Positions 8,693 through 16,300 of a DNA stretch of 64,000 bases are shown here, piece after piece. The notes below the pieces were generated by a model. It ran no database searches, was not told the DNA's origin, and saw only the letters and a list, made by a program, of their open reading frames with translations. How positions within the stretch are numbered: position 1 is the stretch's first letter; each line of letters begins with the position of its first letter. This DNA is from an uncultured Prevotellaceae bacterium (GTDB lineage Bacteria > Bacteroidota > Bacteroidia > Bacteroidales > Bacteroidaceae): positions 1-64,000 of the forward strand of contig CADADN010000008.1 in assembly GCA_902786665.1 (NCBI GenBank). Reading direction: 5' to 3'. Made by a program: the position numbers and the translations under genes.

Positions 8693-9196
8693 TCATCTTT
8701 TCTCCTCCTCGAGCATGTCGCGTCTTGACTTAGACTTCGTCACCATCCACACTCCTGCAAACACGAACAGCACAGCCAAACCCTGGCTCCATTTCACAAC
8801 GCCAATACCTATGGCAAGGCTGACGATGACGGCCGCCAATGGCTGAACGTAATTGTATATGGCAACAACCGTGGGGCGCAGCACCTTCTGAGCATTGACG
8901 ATGAGGATGTATCCCAAAAAAGTTCCGAACACCACCACATAAGCCGTTTCCATCCATGTCGTGAAGTTCACGGCCGCCCACTCGGTCTGCGACACATGGA
9001 ATCCGGTAAACGGCCAAACAATGATGGTGGCCCACAGGAACATCCATTTGTTCACAGTAAAAATGGAATATTTCTTGATGAACTTGTTGAAGAGGGAGAG
9101 AAACAAGGCATAGGAAAACTGTGCACCCAACACGAGAAGGTCTCCATGGCATGGTCTGTCGACAATCACTGAATGGTTTTTTTCAAATCTTTTCAA
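8693..9196 (-). pseudogene. Truncated DMT/EamA-family permease (C-terminal half)
   Basis: The 167 codons match the second EamA repeat only: about five transmembrane helices beginning at GDLLVLGAQFSYALFLSLF and ending in a charged tail. Full DMT transporters have two such repeats in about 300 residues. The N-terminal repeat is missing, and the DNA immediately upstream is the promoter and start of the divergent TerB-like gene. I read it as the remnant of a metabolite exporter after a 5' deletion. A functional half-size transporter is possible but less likely. Confidence 0.7.
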
Positions 9197-9225
9197 AAAT
9201 GGTGAGAGTTTAAGAAAAAGTTGAT

Positions 9226-9233
9226 TAACTTTG
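9226..9233 (+). promoter_or_regulatory. -7 promoter element of the TerB-like/TBDT/DUF4249 genes
   Basis: TAACTTTG matches TAnnTTTG 28 nt before the ATG at 9262. The -33 region has only a weak GTTTA at about 9208. It would drive the three-gene set 9262-12611. Confidence 0.5.
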
Positions 9234-9261
9234 TCGCGAAAATCAAACCAAATAAGACTAT

Positions 9262-9630
9262 ATGAAATTTACGGCTTTAGACAAATTGGTGCTCTCCAAT
9301 TTTTCATCCATTGAAAAGGAGTGCATCTACCAGGTGGTTTGCGCTGCCATGGTGGTTGACGGTGAAAGAGCCCCCGAGGAGTATGAACTCATAAAGGAAA
9401 TCATCGACATCATCGGACTCACCCGAGAGGAGCGGGAAGAATCAAGACAACTTGATGAACCGACCCTGACCAAAACCATTCTTGACATGAACGACCTGCA
9501 AAGGGCGTATGTGGCCAAGTTCATCGCACACATGCTTTATGCAGACGGCAAGGTGACCAACCACGAGGAAGCATTCTTCAACATCCTTTTAGACAAGTTG
9601 AACCTTCCCAAAGACCCTGACAACCTATAA
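9262..9630 (+). CDS. Small helical TerB-like protein
   Basis: The 122-residue protein is predicted cytoplasmic, acidic and mostly helical. It shows the TerB-like pattern of two similar helical halves with acidic turns: 'AAMVVDGERAPEEYELIKEI' and 'HMLYADGKVTNHEEAFFNI'. TerB-fold proteins are associated with tellurite or stress response and metal binding at acidic residues, but the role here is unknown. It precedes the TonB-dependent receptor by 18 nt and probably shares its transcript. The fold call is from pattern only. Confidence 0.6.
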   Translation: MKFTALDKLVLSNFSSIEKECIYQVVCAAMVVDGERAPEEYELIKEIIDIIGLTREEREESRQLDEPTLTKTILDMNDLQRAYVAKFIAHMLYADGKVTNHEEAFFNILLDKLNLPKDPDNL

Positions 9631-9648
9631 CGTTGCAAGCACGCATAT

Positions 9649-11721
9649 ATGAAACAATGGGGATTGGTAGCAATGCTCCTTTGCGGGTTTTCCACACTCC
9701 ACGCCCAGACCGACGACGTGGTGCGCGAAGACACCCTCGAGGGAGTCACCGTGATGTCTCGTACCGCACAACGCAGGCTCAACGAAGTGCAGGTAGGAGT
9801 GGAGCGCATCGACATAGGAACGATGAGCAAGACTCCAGCACTCTTCGGAGAGCGCGACATCATCAGGTCGCTACAACTACTCCCGGGGGTGAAGAGCGAA
9901 AGCGAGGCGACAAGCGGATACCAGGTGAGGGGCGGCACATCGGCACAGAACCTCATCCTGCTCGACGGGGCCACCATATACAATGCAGGACACCTCATGG
10001 GACTCATCTCCACGTTCAACGACAACGCACTCAACAACGCGGCATTATACAAGGGCCTCGTGCCAGCCAACTTCGGAGGAGCCACCTCGTCGGTTTTCGA
10101 CATCAGCACACGGGTGGGTGACATGAACCAATACCACCTCAACGCCACAGTAGGACTCCTTTCCTCAAACGTGGCGGCGGAAGGACCCATCCAGAAAGAC
10201 AAGTCCTCGTTTCTTTTCGCAGGGAGAAGGTCGTATCTCGACTTTTTCCTCAAAGCCAAGAAAGAATACAGGGACAACACATTCAATTTCTACGACGCCA
10301 ACCTGCAACTCACTTTCCGCCTGTCGACACGCGACAGGTTGTCGCTCTCTTTCTTCAGGGGAAGAGACAACATCGGGGTGGAAGACCTCACCGACATGAA
10401 ATGGGACAACACCACGGCAAATGCCAGTTGGCTGCACAATGCCAACAGCCATCTCTATGCGCACACCCAACTTACCTACAGCGCATTCACCGACGACATC
10501 GGCATCGACATGATGGATATGTACTACACGATAAAGGGATTCATCCGGCACCTCACCTTCCATCACGACCAGCGGTGGGCACCATCCAAGAAATTCACTC
10601 TCAAGTATGGACTGGAGTCCACCTACCTGCAACTGTTGTCGGCTGAGTGGGACATCAACCTGCTGCATCAAAGAGAGAAACGCGACGCATGGAGCAACGC
10701 CCTGTGGGTGAACCAGGAACTCAACATCAACGACAAACTCAACATCTCGGCGGGACTAAGACTGCGCCTGCACTCCGTACTGGGAGGAGCACCCTATTAT
10801 GAGTTGGATGCCGAAGGGAACATCATCAACACCACCAATCCCGAGAAATGGCACGTCGTGAAAACCTACTGCGACCTGGAACCACGCCTGAGCGCAAACC
10901 TCAAACTCTCACCGCATCACAGCATCAAGATGGGATATAGCCGCAGTACACAAGACATTCACGCCATCAGGGCCGCCTCGATGTCCATGCCCTTCGACAG
11001 ATACACCATGACAAGCAACCTGCTCAAACCGGAATTGGCCGACCAGGTGGCAATGGGATGGACGGGCATCACCAGGGATGGCAGCTATGACTTCAGCGCC
11101 GAGGGCTACTACAAATGGGTGAGAAACATCTATGACTACCGCGACGGAAAAACGTTCTATTCGGAGGTGGAGATAGAACGAATCCTGCTTGGAGGAAGAG
11201 GACGTGCCTACGGCCTGGAATTCTGCGCACACAAGAACAAGGGAAAACTGACGGGATGGCTGACTTACACGCTCTCATGGTCGGAGAACAAGATTGCCGG
11301 CATCAACAACGGAAACTGGTACACCGCATCCAACGACCGGCGTCACGACATCAGCGTCATCGGCATGTACAAGGCCAATGACTCTTGGGAACTCACCGCC
11401 ATGTGGCACTACAACACGGGGCAGGCTCTCACCGCCCCCAGTGCGAAATATGAGATTGATGGACGCACGTTCTACTATTATGCCGAGCGAAACGGATACC
11501 GCGCACCCGCCAACCACCGACTCGACCTCGGCGCGACATACACCAAGAAATGGCGACGTAGCACACACCAATGGGCGTTCGGCACCTACAACACCTACAA
11601 CCGATACAATCCGCTCATCATCAGGTTTGAGAACGATGACGACAAGCCTTCGGGCACCAAAGCCACTCTTTTCGCCATGTTCGGCATCGTGCCATACGTT
11701 TCATTCACCGTGAAATACTGA
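9649..11721 (+). CDS. TonB-dependent outer-membrane receptor (partner of DUF4249)
   Basis: The 690-residue protein has a signal peptide ending near TLHAQ, a TonB-box-like segment (DTLEGVTVMS), a plug domain (about 50-170, with GYQVRGGTSAQNLILLDG) and a 22-strand-type beta barrel ending in aromatic VSFTVKY. It lacks the N-terminal carboxypeptidase-like domain of SusC proteins. The neighbouring gene starts two bases after its stop and encodes a DUF4249 lipoprotein, a pairing commonly seen in Bacteroidota. The transported substrate is unknown. Confidence 0.88.
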   Translation: MKQWGLVAMLLCGFSTLHAQTDDVVREDTLEGVTVMSRTAQRRLNEVQVGVERIDIGTMSKTPALFGERDIIRSLQLLPGVKSESEATSGYQVRGGTSAQNLILLDGATIYNAGHLMGLISTFNDNALNNAALYKGLVPANFGGATSSVFDISTRVGDMNQYHLNATVGLLSSNVAAEGPIQKDKSSFLFAGRRSYLDFFLKAKKEYRDNTFNFYDANLQLTFRLSTRDRLSLSFFRGRDNIGVEDLTDMKWDNTTANASWLHNANSHLYAHTQLTYSAFTDDIGIDMMDMYYTIKGFIRHLTFHHDQRWAPSKKFTLKYGLESTYLQLLSAEWDINLLHQREKRDAWSNALWVNQELNINDKLNISAGLRLRLHSVLGGAPYYELDAEGNIINTTNPEKWHVVKTYCDLEPRLSANLKLSPHHSIKMGYSRSTQDIHAIRAASMSMPFDRYTMTSNLLKPELADQVAMGWTGITRDGSYDFSAEGYYKWVRNIYDYRDGKTFYSEVEIERILLGGRGRAYGLEFCAHKNKGKLTGWLTYTLSWSENKIAGINNGNWYTASNDRRHDISVIGMYKANDSWELTAMWHYNTGQALTAPSAKYEIDGRTFYYYAERNGYRAPANHRLDLGATYTKKWRRSTHQWAFGTYNTYNRYNPLIIRFENDDDKPSGTKATLFAMFGIVPYVSFTVKY

Positions 11722-11723
11722 TC

Positions 11724-12611
11724 ATGAAAAAGTTGATGACCATCACCACTCTGTTGCTCCTACTCGTCTCTTGCGAGAAGGAAATCGACATCCATTATCA
11801 CGAGATAGACCCCATGGTGGTCATCGAAGGACGGGTGAACAATGAGGGCACCGAGGTGTCGGTGAGACGCTCTCGCTCCGTCAACGACTCCGTCCAAGGC
11901 CCCTCACTGCCGGGAGCCATCATATCCATCCATGACAACGGCGAGGATCATCGGCTAACCTATGACCCGAAGGATGGATGCTACCGGTCGGACCTGATAG
12001 GTGTGGCGGGGCACAACTACCGCATGACAGTGGATTTCGAGGGGAAACGTTACGAGGCGTCTTCCACCATGCCGGCTCATTCCACCATCCTCTCCACGAA
12101 CTTTTACTGGTTCACCATTGTCGACGAACGATTGCTCGTCGACGTGCTGTGGGCCACAGACCCCGACCCGGAGCAGCGCAACTATTTCCTTTATCGCGTA
12201 GACCGTCACTCCTCCCACCCGCATATCACACCGAAAATGCAGAAAAGGGCATACCGATGGAGCGTCTTCGACGACAGAGGGAATCCACCGGGGATGGTGT
12301 TCCGCGACATACACTGCATGATGGAGCGAACGGCTCTTGATGACGAAGAGGATAATTGGGAACATATCCTTTACGATGGAGACACCATCATGATCCAACT
12401 CCACACCATCGACCTGCCCGCATATGACTATTTCAGGACTTTATTCGCCGGCCAGGGCCAAGGGGCCAACCCCATCAACAACGTTTCCGGAGGCTGTCTC
12501 GGCTATTTCATGGCCTCAAACATCACTCACGCCGACACCGTCGTCCTCAACCTCAACGAAGTAAAGGAATTCGACCTGCCTGGAATAATAGATAGTTTCG
12601 GGGGAAAATAG
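11724..12611 (+). CDS. DUF4249-family lipoprotein
   Basis: The 295-residue lipoprotein has a type II signal peptide with lipobox LLVSC (Cys17). An N-terminal beta domain (about 30-120, 'MVVIEGRVNNEGTEVSV', 'LPGAIISIHDN') fits DUF4249, a family found beside TonB-dependent receptors and thought to be a surface-exposed partner. It starts two bases after the receptor stop, so the two are co-translated. The function of DUF4249 is not known; a SusD-like role for an unidentified substrate is inference. Confidence 0.85.
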   Translation: MKKLMTITTLLLLLVSCEKEIDIHYHEIDPMVVIEGRVNNEGTEVSVRRSRSVNDSVQGPSLPGAIISIHDNGEDHRLTYDPKDGCYRSDLIGVAGHNYRMTVDFEGKRYEASSTMPAHSTILSTNFYWFTIVDERLLVDVLWATDPDPEQRNYFLYRVDRHSSHPHITPKMQKRAYRWSVFDDRGNPPGMVFRDIHCMMERTALDDEEDNWEHILYDGDTIMIQLHTIDLPAYDYFRTLFAGQGQGANPINNVSGGCLGYFMASNITHADTVVLNLNEVKEFDLPGIIDSFGGK

Positions 12612-12672
12612 GAAAAACCAGGAAAGACAAAAACTACCAGGAGTACTAGGATTACTAGGAAAACCCTAAACC
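12612..12672. repeat. Degenerate 9-bp array
   Basis: Directly after the DUF4249 stop, blocks such as CAGGAGTAC, TAGGATTAC and TAGGAAAAC follow each other with a 9-bp period. Similar CTAGGA-type arrays occur at 30749-30900 and 52431-52545. No coding content is seen. Confidence 0.5.
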
Positions 12673-12682
12673 TTATAAAAAC

Positions 12683-12774
12683 AAAAAAAGCGATGACCTT
12701 CTCAGGCGACCGCTTCGAATCTTCAATAGGTATTAGTTTTTTTTTAAGGTAAAAAGATTGTTTTCAGGATAACG
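12683..12774 (-). ncRNA. Candidate small RNA with own promoter and terminator
   Basis: A promoter on the minus strand (12778-12808) predicts transcription start near 12774. About 60 nt later a stem of eleven positions (12689-12714, one mismatch, GAGA loop) is followed by seven U, a textbook intrinsic terminator. The transcript would be about 92 nt. It starts with an A/U-rich part holding a run of nine A. No gene lies downstream on that strand and no credible open frame is inside. I do not recognise the family. It could also be a vestigial leader. Confidence 0.55.
12689..12714 (-). terminator. Intrinsic terminator of the candidate small RNA
   Basis: Read on the minus strand, the stem pairs AGCGGUCGCCU with AGGUCAUCGCU around a GAGA loop (two G-U pairs, one C-C mismatch) and is followed by seven U at 12689-12683. 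Confidence 0.65.
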
Positions 12775-12777
12775 ATG

Positions 12778-12808
12778 CAAAGGTAAGGCATTTTTCTTAA
12801 TGAGCAAA
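12778..12808 (-). promoter_or_regulatory. Perfect Bacteroidota promoter on the minus strand
   Basis: CAAAGGTA (12778-12785) and CAAA (12805-12808) on the plus strand read TTTG-19 nt-TACCTTTG on the minus strand. This fully matches the TTTG-(19-21)-TAnnTTTG consensus. It points away from any gene and towards the terminator at 12689-12714. Confidence 0.65.
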
Positions 12809-12934
12809 ATTATTAAACATTTATTTTCAACAGAAAAATGTTGTGCACCCACACAATTTCAAATTTAACATATTTTATAACTTTTTCCTGCGTAATCGAT
12901 TGAATAAATCGTAATAAATGTCAATGTTTTCTTT

Positions 12935-13153
12935 GAAGTTAAAGAAGTAAGAGGAGTTAATGAAGTTAGAGACAATTGTTCCTTTTTTAGAAGTTAAAGA
13001 AGTAAGAGGAGTTAATGAAGTTAGAGACAATTGCTCCTTTTTAGAAGTTAAAGAAGTAAGAGGAGTTAATGAAGTTAGAGACAATTGCTCCTTTTTTAGA
13101 AGTTAAAGAAGTAAGAGGAGTTAATGAAGTTAGAGACAGGTGTTCCTTTTTTA
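12935..13153. repeat. Four tandem copies of a 55-bp unit
   Basis: Copies run 12935-12989, 12990-13043 (one base shorter), 13044-13098 and 13099-13153. Each is built of four degenerate 9-mers (GAAGTTAAA, GAAGTAAGA, GGAGTTAAT, GAAGTTAGA) followed by GACAATTGYTCC and a T run. The 55-bp length is not a multiple of three and the frames differ between copies, so it is non-coding. Copy number may vary between strains. Confidence 0.9.
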
Positions 13154-13190
13154 GAAGTTTGCGAAGTCGGGAGTCCAAATAGTTTTTGGA

Positions 13191-13230
13191 GGGTCTTTGA
13201 TTAAAAGTCGATACAACAAATTGGACACCC
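13191..13230. repeat. 40-bp dispersed repeat, copy 2
   Basis: This copy is identical to 544-583 except for one T/C difference. It sits between the 55-bp tandem repeat and a hairpin-forming sequence. Confidence 0.75.
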
Positions 13231-13236
13231 TATTAA

Positions 13237-13320
13237 CGAAATTAGCGACAATAGTTCCGCCTTTGACAGACTATTGTCGCTAACTTCGAGCGAAGCGATA
13301 ACTTCGATAACTTCGTTAAC
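13237..13320. repeat. Inverted repeat and AACTTCG 9-bp array
   Basis: TTAGCGACAATAG (13242-13254) and its exact complement CTATTGTCGCTAA (13271-13283) form a 13-bp stem with a 16-nt loop. It is followed by AACTTCGAT, AACTTCGTT, AACTTC spaced nine bases apart. The stem lies just beyond the end of the CotH gene and could act in termination, although no U run follows. Confidence 0.5.
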
Positions 13321-13347
13321 TTCTTTTCCTTCTTTCCCCCTCAAATA

Positions 13348-16300
13348 TCATCTGGCGAATTTGCAGGCAACCTTTGAGCCTTGGTCGTCGGTGGCTCTTG
13401 CCACATAGAAGCCGTTGGGCAGATGGCTCACGTCCAGTCGTGCTGCACCATGGTTGATAGTCACGGTCTGCTGCTCGACGAGTCTTCCATCCGAAGTGTA
13501 GATATCGACTTTCGCCCATTTGCCCTCCTCGCTCTTGATGCAGAGTTGTTGGGTGGTGTAATAGATGCGGAAACCATTTGCGGCAGCGATATATGGGTTG
13601 CGAACGCCGGAGAAGTCGCCCTGCTCCACCTTCACCATGTAACTGGTGAGGATGTTGGTTTTTTGGATGGTCGGCACGTTCATCATATAGATGTCTGCCG
13701 TCCCGTCGGGATAGCGACCAACGGTGGAGTTGCCGTCGTGCGGCCCATATTGCAGGATGTCGCTCCAACTGCCATTGGCAGCCGTCAGCACGACAACGCC
13801 CTCCTCTCCTGCGAGTTTGAAAGGAGCGTGAAGTGCCTGGCTGGTGGTCTCCAACTTGTCACACCAGACGACGAGGTATCCGTGTGCGGGGATGATGGTA
13901 TTTGCCGACGTGCCGCCCTTTGTGACTTTGTACTTAAGCGGTTGGTCGAGATTGTCGGAGAGATACATCCCTTCGATGTCCACATCCTCGTTGGTGGCGT
14001 TGTAGAGTTCCACCCAGTCGTTCTTCTTCCCATATTCATTGATGAGCGCATTGTTGGAAGCGCTCACCTCGTTGACGCAGACGGGATGGCATCCTGCCTC
14101 GGCCATCTCCGCCGGTGTCATCTCCCTGTAGCAAGCCGTGAGCGACACGTCGCCGTCGGGCAGTGCGATAGTTGCTTCTGTGGAGTAATAATTGGTGGTG
14201 GCGGTGGTGGCAGCGGTGGTGGAAATCGACGCTTCCCAGTAGAGGTCGGTTGAACTGGCGCTGTTGTTGTGCACCTCCACGGCGATGGTGTTGACGCCGC
14301 TGTGGAAAAGGCCGGGGGCGAGTTCCAATGTCCCGGCGTCGGGGTTGTTCTGTGCGTAGGAAGAGGCGTAGGAGTTGTAACTCACATATCCGGAGGGCAT
14401 GTTGTACCGTCCTGCCTCGGCACCGTTGACATAGACGATGAAACCATCGTCGATGATGTAGTGGAGCTTCACCTTGTCATTGGCCTTCGGTGCGTTGGGG
14501 AAGTTGACCTTGGTGCGGAAATAGGCCGTCGGCCGCTTGTGGCTTTGGTCATTGCCGTAACTGATCGTCGTGCCTATGTCGTTCTTCCCATAGCCGAAGG
14601 GCGCGACACCCGAGTGCCATCCGCTCTCGTTGTAAGAGGGCGAGGTCCAGTTGGCGTTGTCGAGCGAGCCGGCATCGTAGTAGCTCCACACCGACTTGTT
14701 GGGCAAGAGCGTGGACTCCTCTCCATGGCCGCTGGCCCATCCTTGGAACACATGTCCGGCCGGTGCCACCGCCTGCAGCGTGGCAGGTTTGAAGAGGTGT
14801 CCGTCGAAGTATCCAGTAGGCACTTTGATGCCATTGACGAGGATGTCTGCTCCCTCGACATCGCTTTGCAGCGTGACCCTCTGCGGCGTGGTGTCATAGA
14901 GGTCGAACATCCAATAGTTGCGCAGGCTGTTGATGGCCTCTCCGTTTCTTCGTCTTATGAAGTTCTTGATGCTGTTGGCGGTGTTGTCGGCAGAGCCACC
15001 TTCCAGTCGCATAGCAGGATTGACCCTCGCCACGAGTTGGTCAACGATATCGACGGCCCTGTTGGCTTCATAGACGCTTCCCCCCATGAGGCAGAAGGTG
15101 TCGATGAATTTCTTTCTGAACGATGCGTTGTCGAGCAGGTTGCGGAAGAGGGTGACGAAACGTATGGGTCCCTCTATATGTCCGAGTGATGTGGGATAGA
15201 GTGGGTCGAACGTGTACCAGTCTTTTGCCATGAACGTCCCGAAGGGGTCTCCCGCCTGGAACGAGCCGTCGAGGTCGAAATAGATGAACCTGAACTTCCC
15301 GTTGTCCCTGTTTCGGAAACCTTTGACGTTGTTCTGCGGCCAGTCCCAGTTGGCGAGGTAGAACTCTGCCGCCATATAGTTGACGTATTCGTCGATGTCG
15401 AGCATCTTGCAAATCTCTGCATAGACGTCATTGTCGGCGGCATTGAAGGAGAGGTTGTCCACCAGTTCGAGGAAGGCTTCGTCGGTGCCGCATTTCTGGA
15501 TGTAGCCAGAGTCGGGCGACATCTCAAACTGATCGATTTCCTCCTCGTCCCATCCATAGTTGGCATAGACGTAATGTTTGTTGTTCGGCTCGCGTACGTT
15601 GAGCACGCCGATGTACTGCCCGTTGATGAACTCATGGACGGGTTCATAACTCTGCACGTCGATGTCGATGCCTGAACTCTGTACGATGTATTGCAGTGCC
15701 GGGTCCTTGATGCGGCATCCGGTGTCGTTTCCTCCATTTCTGATTTGGAGTGTCCTGTTGCGGATGTAGGGTTTCTCCTTGAAGAAGGGATACGGGAGGT
15801 TTTTGTTGCCACCCAGTTCCTTGCTGCCCTTGAGTTTGAATGCGTGTGGCGTCCATGCACGGCTCCACCCACCGCACATCTCGAGGTTGACATCTTGGTT
15901 GAGCACCATCTCTCCATCGGCGTCGAGGTAGGAGAAGTTGACGGGTCGCTCCCAGTCCATGTTCCAGTTGCATTTCGACGACTGGCCGTTGCCGGGCCTG
16001 CCATTGACACCTCTTACATATACTCCAATGGAGTCGTCGTAAAGGAACCTGCGGTCGGTGACGACGGATACGACGGGAAGGGTGAAGTCACGATTGCGCT
16101 GGATGTAGGAGCGTGTGGTGACCCTTGAGGGAAGCATGTCATCGGCGAAGAGGCGGAAACGGTAGCATTGCGTCTCGTTGACGCTGAACTGCCCCGTCTG
16201 GCTCGTGCTTCCATTTGACATGGTGGGCAATGAACCGTCGGTGGTGTACCTGAGGGTGGTGCCTGCCGGAATGGTGACGTTAACGCTGAGGGGGTTGTTG

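Noticed and set aside
12875-13084. A repetitive 69-codon frame (MSLTSLTPLTSLTSKKE) in the tandem repeat
   Set aside because: The repeat length of 55 bp shifts the frame, and the sequence is composed only of repeat units. No start signal or homologous protein pattern is present.
12935-13153. Possible CRISPR array
   Set aside because: The copies are contiguous with no unique spacers, and there are no cas genes in the window. It is a tandem repeat.
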